From JAWKWH01 sp965204295 (GTDB taxonomy: Bacteria; Pseudomonadota; Alphaproteobacteria; Rhizobiales; Rhizobiaceae), in NCBI GenBank assembly GCA_965204295.1, contig OZ241973.1, forward strand, positions 1,116,001-1,180,000: DNA of 64,000 nt, read 5' to 3'. Of this stretch, positions 9,037-17,704 are shown piece after piece. Every line of letters starts with the position of its first letter. Position 1 is the first letter of the stretch. The translations under genes were made by a program, and so were the position numbers. The notes beneath the pieces were generated by a model that did no database searches, was not told the origin of the DNA, and saw nothing but the letters and a program-made list of their open reading frames with translations.

Positions 9037-11640
9037 ATGAATATGGAAAAATACTCGGAAAGAGTGCGCGGTTTTCTGCAGGCCGCCCAAACTCATGCGC
9101 TGGCGGAGAGCCACCAGCAATTTTCGCCTGAACATCTCCTGAAAGTCCTGATCGACGATCCTGACGGCATGGCGGCATCCCTTATAGAGCGCGCCGGCGG
9201 ACGCGCCGGCGATGTGCGTCTGGGCGTGGAATCCGCACTCAATGCGATGCCGAAAGTCGAAGGCGGAAGCGGCCAGCTTTATATGGCTCAACCGATGGCG
9301 AAGGTATTTGCCACGGCGGAGCAGGTGGCCAGGAAGGCCGGCGACAGTTTTGTGACCGTGGAACGGCTGCTGACGGCGCTCGCAATCGAGAAATCGGCCA
9401 AAACAGCCGAGATCCTGGCCAAGGCCGGCGTGACGGCCCAGGCGCTCAACCAGGTCATCAACGATGTTCGCAAAGGCAGAACCGCCGACACCGCGTCGGC
9501 GGAAGAAAGGTACGATGCGCTGAAAAAATATGCCCGCGACCTGACCGACGACGCACGCTCGGGCAATCTCGATCCGGTGATCGGCCGCGACGAGGAGATA
9601 AGGCGCGCTATTCAGGTTCTGTCGCGGCGCACCAAGAACAACCCGGTGCTGATCGGGGAACCGGGAGTCGGCAAGACGGCTATCGCGGAAGGTCTGGCGC
9701 TTCGAATCGTCAATGGCGACGTGCCGGAGTCTCTGAAAGACAAACAGTTGATGGCCCTTGACATGGGCGCATTGATCGCCGGAGCGAAATATCGCGGCGA
9801 GTTTGAAGAACGTTTGAAGGCGGTGTTGTCGGAAGTGCAGAATGCCGCCGGTGAAATCATTCTGTTCATTGACGAGATGCACACGCTCGTCGGGGCCGGC
9901 AAGACTGATGGGGCGATGGATGCCTCCAACCTGCTGAAGCCGGCTCTTGCACGCGGAGAACTGCACTGCGTGGGTGCGACGACGCTGGATGAATACCGAA
10001 AGCACGTTGAAAAGGATGCGGCGCTGGCGCGCCGGTTTCAGCCCGTTTTCATTGAGGAGCCGACCGTTGAGGACACAATCTCAATTCTGCGCGGGCTGAA
10101 AGAAAAATACGAGCAACATCACAAGGTTCGGGTTTCCGACTCCGCACTGGTTTCATCCGCGACCTTGTCCAATCGCTATATCACCGACCGGTTCCTGCCG
10201 GACAAGGCGATCGATCTGGTGGACGAAGCGGCTTCGCGGCTTCGCATGCAGGTCGATTCCAAGCCGGAAGCGTTGGATGAAGTCGACCGACGCATCATTC
10301 AGCTCAAGATCGAACGTGAGGCGTTGATAGTCGAAAAGGATGTCGCGTCCAAGGACAGGCTGGCGAAGCTCGAAAAAGAGCTGGCCGGACTGGAAGAGGA
10401 ATCAACCGGCCTAACCGCGACATGGGCCGGCGAAAAGGAGAAGCTGGGTCTTGCGGCAGATTTGAAGCGTCAACTCGACGAGGCGCGAAACGAACTGGCG
10501 ATCGCTCAGCGCGGCGGTGAGTTTCAGAAAGCCGGAGAATTGGCCTATGGTCTGATTCCGGAGCTCGAACAGAAGCTGGCCGACGCCGAAGGTCAGGATG
10601 ATGCCGCATCAATGGTCGAGGAAACGGTCACGCCTGATCACGTGGCGCATATTGTCTCACGCTGGACCGGCATTCCGGTCGACAAAATGCTTGAAGGCGA
10701 ACGGGAGAAACTGCTTCGCATGGAGGATGAACTCGCTGTCCGCGTCGTCGGACAGGGTGAGGCGGTTCAAGCCGTTTCCAAGGCCGTGCGCCGGGCGCGC
10801 GCCGGCTTGCAGGATCCAAACCGCCCCATCGGCTCTTTCATGTTCCTCGGTCCGACGGGGGTCGGAAAGACCGAACTCACCAAGGCGCTCGCCGACTTCC
10901 TGTTCGACGACGAAACGGCCATGATCCGCCTCGACATGTCGGAGTATATAGAAAAACATTCCGTCGCCCGTCTCATCGGCGCGCCTCCCGGATATGTCGG
11001 TTATGAGGAAGGCGGCGCGCTCACCGAGGCGGTTCGCCGCAAGCCATATCAGGTTGTGCTCTTCGACGAGATCGAAAAGGCCCATCCCGATGTCTTCAAC
11101 GTGTTGCTTCAGGTGCTCGACGACGGCCGCCTGACCGACGGGCAGGGCCGCACCGTCGATTTCCGCAATACGCTGATCATCATGACTTCGAACCTCGGTT
11201 CGGAGTTTTTGGTCAATCTTGGTGAAAACGAGGATTCGGCAAAAGCGCGCGACGAGGTGATGGCGGTTGTCAAGGCATCGTTCCGGCCGGAATTCCTGAA
11301 CCGGGTCGACGAGATCATCCTGTTCCACAGGCTGCGCCGGGAGAATATGGGAGCCATCGTGAAGATCCAGTTGAAGCGGCTTGAGGCGCTGCTCGCGGAA
11401 AGGAAAATATCGCTCGCGCTCGACGAGCAAGCGATTGCCTGGCTTGCGGAAAAGGGATATGATCCGGCTTATGGTGCCCGCCCGCTGAAAAGGGTGATCC
11501 AGAAAGAGTTGCAGGATCCGCTCGCCGAGAAAATACTCGGTGGCGATATCCTCGACGGATCGACGGTTGATGTCGGTACCGGCTCCGATAGGCTTCTCTT
11601 CGTTTCAAACGGCAAACCCGTGACAGAAGAGGCCGCGTGA
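9037..11640 (+). CDS. clpB: ATP-dependent disaggregase ClpB
   Basis: ClpB is the hexameric AAA+ chaperone that, with DnaK, extracts proteins from aggregates. The 867-residue protein has the double Clp N-domain (about 1-145), a first AAA+ module with Walker A GEPGVGKT near residue 207, a long coiled-coil middle domain (about 400-530, Leu/Glu/Lys rich) and a second module with Walker A GPTGVGKT. The middle domain is full length, which separates ClpB from ClpA. A GGAGA-like ribosome site sits just before the ATG. A sigma-32-like promoter lies upstream. Confidence 0.96.
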   Translation: MNMEKYSERVRGFLQAAQTHALAESHQQFSPEHLLKVLIDDPDGMAASLIERAGGRAGDVRLGVESALNAMPKVEGGSGQLYMAQPMAKVFATAEQVARKAGDSFVTVERLLTALAIEKSAKTAEILAKAGVTAQALNQVINDVRKGRTADTASAEERYDALKKYARDLTDDARSGNLDPVIGRDEEIRRAIQVLSRRTKNNPVLIGEPGVGKTAIAEGLALRIVNGDVPESLKDKQLMALDMGALIAGAKYRGEFEERLKAVLSEVQNAAGEIILFIDEMHTLVGAGKTDGAMDASNLLKPALARGELHCVGATTLDEYRKHVEKDAALARRFQPVFIEEPTVEDTISILRGLKEKYEQHHKVRVSDSALVSSATLSNRYITDRFLPDKAIDLVDEAASRLRMQVDSKPEALDEVDRRIIQLKIEREALIVEKDVASKDRLAKLEKELAGLEEESTGLTATWAGEKEKLGLAADLKRQLDEARNELAIAQRGGEFQKAGELAYGLIPELEQKLADAEGQDDAASMVEETVTPDHVAHIVSRWTGIPVDKMLEGEREKLLRMEDELAVRVVGQGEAVQAVSKAVRRARAGLQDPNRPIGSFMFLGPTGVGKTELTKALADFLFDDETAMIRLDMSEYIEKHSVARLIGAPPGYVGYEEGGALTEAVRRKPYQVVLFDEIEKAHPDVFNVLLQVLDDGRLTDGQGRTVDFRNTLIIMTSNLGSEFLVNLGENEDSAKARDEVMAVVKASFRPEFLNRVDEIILFHRLRRENMGAIVKIQLKRLEALLAERKISLALDEQAIAWLAEKGYDPAYGARPLKRVIQKELQDPLAEKILGGDILDGSTVDVGTGSDRLLFVSNGKPVTEEAA

Positions 11641-11749
11641 AGCCACCATCCACCATGAGACTTTTCGCATTGCGCGGTTACGGGCTTTGAGCTCATAACC
11701 ATGCCGTGTCATACGGATTTGCGCTGTATATGGTGAAGGGCGTTTCTCG

Positions 11750-13402
11750 TTGAAAACGGGTGGACAACTGATCGTCGATTGCCTTGAGGCGAACGGCTCC
11801 GACCGCATCTATTGCGTGCCCGGCGAAAGCTATCTCGCCGTCCTGGACGCACTTCACGATTCGCCGGTCCGAACGATCGTCTGTCGGCAGGAGGGCGGCG
11901 CGGCGATGATGGCCGATGCCCATGGCAAGCTGACCGGCGAACCGGGAATCTGCTTCGTCACCCGCGGACCGGGCGCGACGAACGCCTCGGCCGGCCTGCA
12001 TATCTCAATGCAGGATTCCACACCGGTCATGCTGTTCATCGGCCAGGTGGCGCTGAAAGCCCGCGAACGGGAAGCCTTTCAGGAAGTCGAATATCGCCGC
12101 GCATTCACCGAATTCGCCAAGTGGGTGGTTGAAATAGACGACCCCGCCCGCATTCCCGAACTGGTCACCCGCGCCTATTCGGTCGCGACATCCGGCCGTC
12201 CCGGACCTGTCGTCATCGTCCTGCCTGAAGACATGCTGCTGCGCCGGACCGATGCGGCGCCGGCCCCGCAACGTTATGTGCGCGTGGAAGCGCAGGCCGG
12301 CGGCGATGAAACCGCCGCTGTCGCCGAAACGCTCCGGTCCGCCAGAAATCCCTTCGTGATCGCGGGAGGAGCCGGCTGGAGCGAGCAGGGGACAACCGAT
12401 CTTCGCGCCATGTCCGAGGCGTGGCGCCTGCCCGTCGGGTGTTCGTTTCGACGCCAGATGTTGTTCGATCATCTGCACTCCAACTATGCCGGCGACATCG
12501 GCATCGGGCTGAATCCGAAACTGGCGGAATATATCAGGCAATCCGACGTCGTGATCCTGCTTGGCGGGCGGCTTTCCGAAACGCAGTCATCGGACTATTC
12601 GCTGTTGAACGTGCCCTATCCCGAACAGAAGCTGATCCACATCCACGCCGATCCCGATGAGCTTGGCCGCGTATACCGGGCCGATATCGCGATAAACGCC
12701 GGCCCGGCCTCATTTGCCGCGGCGCTGAACAGAATTCAGCCCGACGGCGCACCTCCGTGGGCCGACGAAACCTCGCGGCTGCACGAGAACTACCTTGAAT
12801 GGTCGACGCCGCCAATGACCGGCCCCGGCGACGTGCAGATGGGCCCGATCATGAACCGGCTGGAATCGATCCTTCCCGAGGACGCGATCATGACCAACGG
12901 AGCGGGAAATTTTTCCACCTGGCTGCACCGGTTCCACCGCTTTCGCCGCCATGGCACACAGGCGGCGCCGACATCAGGCTCGATGGGCTACGGTACGCCC
13001 GCCGCCGTCGCCGCCAAGGACCTCTTCCCGGACCGGCTCGCCGTCGCGTTTGCCGGGGACGGGTGCTTCCTGATGAACGGTCAGGAATTTGCCACCGCGG
13101 TGCAATACGATGTGCCGATCATCGTCATCATCATCAACAATGGCATCTACGGCACTATCCGCATGCATCAGGAACGCGAATATCCGGGCCGGATTTCCGC
13201 CACCAATCTGACCAACCCGGATTTCGCCGCGCTCGCCCGCGCCTATGGCGGTCACGGGGAAACGGTGGAAAAAACCGCCGAGTTCATGCCCGCCTTCGAG
13301 CGCGCCCGCGACAGCGGCAAGCCCTCGATCATCGAAATCAAACTCCATCCGGAGGCGATAACACCGACCAGAACCCTCACCCAAATTCGCGACGAAACAT
13401 GA
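11750..13402 (+). CDS. Thiamine-diphosphate enzyme, acetolactate-synthase-like
   Basis: This 550-residue protein has the three-domain ThDP decarboxylase/synthase architecture. The N-terminal PYR domain has the catalytic-type glutamate in RQEGGAAMM, and the C-terminal PP domain has the ThDP motif beginning GDGCFLMNGQE and ending at INNGIYG. The annotated start is a TTG with GAAGGG about 9 bases upstream; no in-frame ATG precedes the PYR domain. Such stand-alone acetolactate-synthase-like proteins, without a regulatory subunit nearby, are often not true IlvB enzymes and may act on other 2-oxo acids. It is convergent with paaE and is not obviously part of that operon. Substrate unknown. Confidence 0.8.
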   Translation: MKTGGQLIVDCLEANGSDRIYCVPGESYLAVLDALHDSPVRTIVCRQEGGAAMMADAHGKLTGEPGICFVTRGPGATNASAGLHISMQDSTPVMLFIGQVALKAREREAFQEVEYRRAFTEFAKWVVEIDDPARIPELVTRAYSVATSGRPGPVVIVLPEDMLLRRTDAAPAPQRYVRVEAQAGGDETAAVAETLRSARNPFVIAGGAGWSEQGTTDLRAMSEAWRLPVGCSFRRQMLFDHLHSNYAGDIGIGLNPKLAEYIRQSDVVILLGGRLSETQSSDYSLLNVPYPEQKLIHIHADPDELGRVYRADIAINAGPASFAAALNRIQPDGAPPWADETSRLHENYLEWSTPPMTGPGDVQMGPIMNRLESILPEDAIMTNGAGNFSTWLHRFHRFRRHGTQAAPTSGSMGYGTPAAVAAKDLFPDRLAVAFAGDGCFLMNGQEFATAVQYDVPIIVIIINNGIYGTIRMHQEREYPGRISATNLTNPDFAALARAYGGHGETVEKTAEFMPAFERARDSGKPSIIEIKLHPEAITPTRTLTQIRDET

Positions 13403-13472
13403 TACTTTTCAACAAATTGCGACCGAAAGCAGGATCGGATTGCGGACCGAATCATGTGGAAATCAAGTTCAA

Positions 13473-14549
13473 CTACGCGGCATCGAAATCGAGCGCCAGT
13501 CTTTCCGAAGTCGGACGCGTCTGGCAAGCAAGCGTAAATCCGGCCTTGATCTCCCAGGGTTGCAGTGAGTAGTTGACCGCCATCTCGCCGGTACCCTCGA
13601 CGATGCGGCAACGGCAGGTGCAGCACATCCCCCCCGCGCATGAAAACGGCAGGTCCAATCCGGCGTCCCGACCGGCTGCAAGCACCGTTTTTTCCGGATC
13701 GGCGATCGTGAAATCGCGCCGCACCCCGTCAAGCAGAACTTCAACGGTCACGCCTTTTTCGGCTGCCCGGCGCGCGGCTTTCGATCGCGCTTTCGGCGGC
13801 GCCATCTTACCGTTAACCGTAAAGCGTTCATATCTGATCCGCCTGCCCGGAACACCCAGCCCCATAATGGCGGCGGAAACGGAATCAATCATCTCGCCGG
13901 GTCCGCAGATGAAAGTCAGATCCGCGCCTGCCGGATCGATCAACCCGCATTCCGCAAGCCGCCCGATCCGCGTACCGTCAATGCGGCCGTGCAATAGCTC
14001 CACGTCCCGCGCTTCGCGCGACAACACGTGGACAAGCGAGAAGCGACCGAGATACCGATCCTTCAAGTCATTGAGCTCTTTACGGAACATGATTGTTTCG
14101 GTCGCACGATTGCCATAGATCAGCGTGATTTGCGACTTCGGCTCGTTGGCGAGGACGGTTTTCGCAATCGACATCATCGGCGTGATCCCGGAACCGGCCG
14201 CGACAAGCAGATAGCGATGATCGCCGCCGGATTCCGGCGTGAAACGGCCTTCCGGCGGCATAACGCGGATCGTGTCTCCAACAGCCAGACGGTCATGGAC
14301 GAAACGGGACAAGACGCCATCCTCAATTCTTTTGACCCCGACTTTCAGACGCCCGTCGCCGGGAGCGGAGCAGATCGAATAGGATCGGCGCACATCCTCG
14401 CCATCGACCGTTGCGGCGAGCGTTAGATATTGCCCAGGCCGATATTGGAAATCGTCCGCGAGTTCGGGTGGAACATCCAGCGAAACGGCCACCGCGTCCG
14501 ATATATCCCGGTCAATTCGCGCAACCGTGAGATCGTGAAATCGACTCAT
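13473..14549 (-). CDS. paaE: Phenylacetyl-CoA epoxidase reductase subunit PaaE
   Basis: PaaE transfers electrons from NADPH to the di-iron oxygenase core PaaAC, which epoxidises phenylacetyl-CoA. The 358-residue protein has an N-terminal FAD domain (YRPGQYLTL, RSYSICSAP), an NAD(P)-binding middle domain (VAAGSGITPMMSI, CGPGEMI) and a C-terminal plant-type 2Fe-2S ferredoxin domain (CAGGMCCTC with a later cysteine in LACQTRP). It is the last gene of paaABCDE, 10 bases after paaD. Confidence 0.93.
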   Translation of the reverse strand: MSRFHDLTVARIDRDISDAVAVSLDVPPELADDFQYRPGQYLTLAATVDGEDVRRSYSICSAPGDGRLKVGVKRIEDGVLSRFVHDRLAVGDTIRVMPPEGRFTPESGGDHRYLLVAAGSGITPMMSIAKTVLANEPKSQITLIYGNRATETIMFRKELNDLKDRYLGRFSLVHVLSREARDVELLHGRIDGTRIGRLAECGLIDPAGADLTFICGPGEMIDSVSAAIMGLGVPGRRIRYERFTVNGKMAPPKARSKAARRAAEKGVTVEVLLDGVRRDFTIADPEKTVLAAGRDAGLDLPFSCAGGMCCTCRCRIVEGTGEMAVNYSLQPWEIKAGFTLACQTRPTSERLALDFDAA

Positions 14550-14559
14550 TCATCCGGCC

Positions 14560-15063
14560 CTAGATACATTTGAAATAATCGAATGGTTCAGCACATGCGC
14601 CGCAGCGGTAATGCGCTTTGCACGGCGTGGACCCGAACTCCGATATTCGTTCGGTATCCGACGAGCCGCATTTTGGACAGGTCACCGTGGTCTCGCAGAA
14701 CAAGGCGCGAACGGAGTTCGATGTGCCGACCGGCGGCGCAATCCCGTAGGCGCGGAGCTTTTCGCGCCCATCCGCGCTGATCCGGTCTGTGGTCCACGGC
14801 GGTGACAGGACCCGCTCAATCCGCGCATCGAAGCCCGCGTCGCGCAGCGCGGCTTCAATCGCCAGTTCGATAGCCGCCGTTGCCGGGCACCCGGAATAGG
14901 TTGGCGTGACCCGGGCCACCGCCACACCGCCCTCCATCGTCACCTCTCGTAAAATGCCCAGATCGGCGGCGGTGACGCACGGAATCTCGGGATCCGGAAC
15001 TGCGGCGGCGGCGGCCCAGGCGGCGGCCACGTCGCCGGTTTTGGTCGCCGCAATACTCACCAT
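14560..15063 (-). CDS. paaD: Phenylacetyl-CoA epoxidase assembly protein PaaD
   Basis: PaaD is a MIP18/SufT-related accessory protein of the phenylacetyl-CoA epoxidase, probably involved in iron-sulfur or iron centre maturation. The 167-residue product shows the MIP18-like N-terminus (VPDPEIPCVTAADLGILREV, then TPTYSGCPAT) and a C-terminal zinc-ribbon-like cluster (TCPKCGSSDTERIS, then TPCKAHYRCGAC). It overlaps the end of paaC by 7 bases and has GGGAG just upstream of its ATG. Confidence 0.92.
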   Translation of the reverse strand: MVSIAATKTGDVAAAWAAAAAVPDPEIPCVTAADLGILREVTMEGGVAVARVTPTYSGCPATAAIELAIEAALRDAGFDARIERVLSPPWTTDRISADGREKLRAYGIAPPVGTSNSVRALFCETTVTCPKCGSSDTERISEFGSTPCKAHYRCGACAEPFDYFKCI

Positions 15064-15821
15064 TGCGCTCCCGGATAGGTGCGCTGCATGTGCTGGAACT
15101 CGGCCAAAAGAAAGCCCATGGATTCGCCATGGATGCCATAGCGACCACCTTGCCGCCGCAGGGAACCGTCAGGCATTCGCAAGCCGGCTTCAGTAAAGAT
15201 CCCGCCGACAATCCTGTCCCACTCGGGTTTCAGCGATGCGGGATCGGGAAGAATTCCGGATTCCGCGAGCCTGGCGGATATATCGTCGCTCTGAAACAAC
15301 TCTCCGACATAGGGCGACAATTCGCTCACCGCCGCCCCCGTTCGGGCCGCGCTTTCGGGTGTGCCGTCACCCAATCTGATGACCCATTCGCCGGCATGGC
15401 GAATATGGTACGCGACCTCCTTGATCGCTTTGCCCGCAATCGCGGCGAGCGTCTCGTCCGGTGAGGTCATGGTCGCCTTCCAACAGGTCTCCATGAAAGC
15501 GGCAAACCATAGTTGCTTCAGCATCGTATGGGCAAAATCTCCATTGGGACGTTCGACCAGCAGGCAATTGAGGTATTCGCGCTCGCGCCTCAGATAGGCC
15601 AGATCGTCTTCGGTTCGTCCTTCACCCTCGATTTCGCCGGCATATTGATAAAGCGAGCGCGCCTGACCAATCATATCAAGCGCCATGTTCGGCATGGCGA
15701 GGTCTTCCTCCAGCATTGGCGCGTGTCCGCACCATTCCGAAATCCTGTGACCAAGCACCAGATGATCGTCGGCAAGCCTCAATACCGCTGTAAACAGGTC
15801 GTTCGTGCCGCCGGCCGGCAT
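15057..15821 (-). CDS. paaC: Phenylacetyl-CoA epoxidase structural subunit PaaC
   Basis: PaaC is the non-catalytic ferritin-like partner of PaaA in the epoxidase. The 254-residue protein contains LRLADDHLVLGHRISEWCGH near the start, LANDMIGQARSLYQYA-like LDMIGQARSLYQYAGE and KEVAYHIRHAGEWVIRLGDG, all typical of PaaC. The start is either the GTG at 15824 or the ATG at 15821. The ATG shares its A with the paaB stop (TGATG), implying translational coupling. Confidence 0.93.
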   Translation of the reverse strand: MPAGGTNDLFTAVLRLADDHLVLGHRISEWCGHAPMLEEDLAMPNMALDMIGQARSLYQYAGEIEGEGRTEDDLAYLRREREYLNCLLVERPNGDFAHTMLKQLWFAAFMETCWKATMTSPDETLAAIAGKAIKEVAYHIRHAGEWVIRLGDGTPESAARTGAAVSELSPYVGELFQSDDISARLAESGILPDPASLKPEWDRIVGGIFTEAGLRMPDGSLRRQGGRYGIHGESMGFLLAEFQHMQRTYPGAQW

Positions 15822-16108
15822 CACATGTGCCCCACTTCATCCGGTATCTTGTAGAAAGACGGATGCCGGTAAATCTTCGATGCGGTCGGCTCGAAATTCT
15901 CATCCCTGCGGTCCGGGTCGGATGCGGCGATCGCGCCGGAAGGCGCCACCCAAATCGATGTGCCCTCGCCACGCCTCGTATAGACATCGCGCGCCGCCTG
16001 AAGCGCCATCACTTCGTCGGCCGCATGCACCGAGCCGCAGTGTTTATGCGCCAGGCCGTTGCGCGGTCGTATGAAAACTTCCCAAAGCGGCGTTTCATTC
16101 ATCGTCAT
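15821..16108 (-). CDS. paaB: Phenylacetyl-CoA epoxidase small subunit PaaB
   Basis: PaaB is the small subunit that bridges the PaaAC heterodimers. The 95-residue product (WEVFIRPRNGLAHKHCGSVH, then ALQAARDVYTRRGEG and PASKIYRHPSF-like ASKIYRHPSFYKIP) matches the family. The frame is open to 16135, but the ATG at 16108 has a strong AGGGAGAAA ribosome site 5 bases upstream and gives the normal length. Confidence 0.93.
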   Translation of the reverse strand: MTMNETPLWEVFIRPRNGLAHKHCGSVHAADEVMALQAARDVYTRRGEGTSIWVAPSGAIAASDPDRRDENFEPTASKIYRHPSFYKIPDEVGHM

Positions 16109-16186
16109 GATTTTCTCCCTGTCCGTTTCCTGCATCGCTCACCTGTAGAACGGGCATTGTACGTAGAGCGGCCATCGGCATCGACC

Positions 16187-17182
16187 TCACTCGGCCGCGG
16201 TTTTCGCCGCTTCCACACGGGCTTTGCGTTTCTCCGCATGGGCAAGCGCGGCGGCGCGCACCCAGGCGCCGTCATCCCAGGCCTTCCGGCGGGCCGCCAG
16301 GCGCTCCCGATTCATGGGACCATTGCCCTTGACCACGTTCCGGAATTCATCCCAGTCAATTTCCCCGAAATCGTAGGAGCCTCGTTTTTCGTTCCATTTC
16401 AGGTCCGCATCCGGGAATTCCAAGCCGATGAACTGGCCTTGCGGCACGGTGGCGTCGACGAACTTCTGGCGCAGATCGTCGTTGGAAAACCGTTTGATTT
16501 TCCACTTCATGGACCGGTCGCCATGGACACTGTCGCTATCGTGTGGACCGAACATCATGAGAGAAGGCCACCACCAGCGGTTCAAAGCATCCTGCGCCAT
16601 TTCCTTCTGTTCGTCGATGCCGCGCATGAGCGTCATCATGATCTCGTAGCCCTGACGCTGATGAAAACTCTCCTCCTTGCACACCCGGATCATAGCTCTT
16701 GCGTAAGGTCCGAAAGAGCACCGGCAGAGGGGAATCTGATTCATGATCGCCGCGCCATCGACCAGCCAGCCGATCGCGCCGATGTCGGCCCAGGTCAATG
16801 TCGGATAGTTGAATATCGAGGAATATTTGGCTTTTCCGGCAAGCAACTCCGCGGTCATCTCATCGCGGGAAATGCCAAGCGTCTCGGCCGCCGAATAGAG
16901 ATACAGACCGTGACCGCCCTCGTCTTGCACCTTGGCCAGCAGGGCGGCCTTGCGCTTGAGGCTTGGCGCGCGCGTGATCCAGTTGCTCTCCGGCAGCATG
17001 CCGACGATTTCCGAATGCGCGTGCTGGCCTATCTGCCGGACCAGCGTGCTGCGATACCCCTCCGGCATCTCGTCGTTCGGCTCGATTTTCTCCTCGGCGT
17101 CGACCCGGGCCTGAAAGCGCTCAAGAAACGCTTCGTCTTCGTTTGTCTCGATTTTCGCACCGATAAGGCCTTGGCTGTACAC
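16187..17182 (-). CDS. paaA: Phenylacetyl-CoA epoxidase catalytic subunit PaaA
   Basis: PaaA carries the di-iron centre that forms the 1,2-epoxide of phenylacetyl-CoA. The 331-residue protein contains two ExxH iron-ligand motifs, DEGGHGLYLY and KEESFHQRQG, and the expected flanking segments (RQIGQHAHSEIVGMLPE, LNRWWWPSLMMFGP). It starts at a GTG with AAGGA about 8 bases upstream. It is the first gene of paaABCDE and is divergent from the thioesterase gene, with a palindromic candidate operator between them. Confidence 0.95.
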   Translation of the reverse strand: MYSQGLIGAKIETNEDEAFLERFQARVDAEEKIEPNDEMPEGYRSTLVRQIGQHAHSEIVGMLPESNWITRAPSLKRKAALLAKVQDEGGHGLYLYSAAETLGISRDEMTAELLAGKAKYSSIFNYPTLTWADIGAIGWLVDGAAIMNQIPLCRCSFGPYARAMIRVCKEESFHQRQGYEIMMTLMRGIDEQKEMAQDALNRWWWPSLMMFGPHDSDSVHGDRSMKWKIKRFSNDDLRQKFVDATVPQGQFIGLEFPDADLKWNEKRGSYDFGEIDWDEFRNVVKGNGPMNRERLAARRKAWDDGAWVRAAALAHAEKRKARVEAAKTAAE

Positions 17183-17251
17183 GGCTTTTCCTTCACCATG
17201 GCGGTCGGCGCATTGATCGCGCCTTCAATATGTAACAAAAAATATGAGAAT

Positions 17252-17267
17252 TTACAAATCTTTGTAA
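17252..17267. promoter_or_regulatory. Perfect palindrome between paaA and the divergent thioesterase gene
   Basis: TTACAAA-TC-TTTGTAA is an exact 16-base inverted repeat in the 90-base divergent spacer. A related half, TGTAACAAA, begins at 17231, so two turns of DNA separate similar sequences. The position overlaps the expected promoters of the paaABCDE operon. PaaX (17689-18585) or the TetR regulator (19404-19997) are the obvious candidate binders; which one is inference. Confidence 0.55.
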
Positions 17268-17272
17268 CATGA

Positions 17273-17704
17273 ATGGAGGGAAATTTGCCGGAATTTTCGA
17301 TCGCGGACGCCAGGTCGTTGATGAACAGGATATTTGCGCCCTGGATCGTCGACCTGGGTCTGGAACCGCTATCGTTCGACGCCACAGGCGGCAATTTCCG
17401 GCTGCCCGGGAACCCGGCGCTGGTTCACGCCGGCAATGTTGTGTGCGGGCAGGCGATCGCATCGGCCGCGGATTCGGCGATAGTCATAACGCTTGCCGCG
17501 ATCAACGGCCGGTTCCGCATGTGTACGACGGTGGATTTCGTCACCCATTTCATCCGACCTGTTCCGCCCGGCCCCGCCGACATGCGTGTCGATGTTCTGT
17601 CGAGTGGCAGATGCATGGCCTATTGCAGGGTGGAATTCCGGGCGCCCGGCGCGGAAAAAATGGCCGCGACGGTGACGAGCACGTTCGCCTATCTGGAGGA
17701 TTGA
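17273..17704 (+). CDS. PaaI-type hotdog-fold thioesterase
   Basis: This 143-residue protein has the hotdog thioesterase pattern: a helix preceded by HAGNVVCGQAIASAADSA, then INGRFRMCTTVDFVTHFIRPVP and a late beta segment with TVTSTFAYLE. It resembles the PaaI/YdiI group, which hydrolyse aryl- or acyl-CoA esters. A second paralogue (paaI, 21346-21780) is nearby, so this one may act on a different intermediate. The ATG at 17273 is followed directly by GGAGGG, which could serve as the ribosome site for a TTG at 17285; the true start is uncertain. The end overlaps paaX by 16 bases on the other strand. Confidence 0.8.
   Translation: MEGNLPEFSIADARSLMNRIFAPWIVDLGLEPLSFDATGGNFRLPGNPALVHAGNVVCGQAIASAADSAIVITLAAINGRFRMCTTVDFVTHFIRPVPPGPADMRVDVLSSGRCMAYCRVEFRAPGAEKMAATVTSTFAYLED

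Noticed and set aside
8977..10005. 342-residue minus-strand frame over clpB
   Set aside because: It is antisense to the conserved clpB N-terminal domain and AAA module.
15827..17272. 481-residue plus-strand frame across paaA and paaB
   Set aside because: Antisense to two well-supported genes and lacks any recognisable motif.
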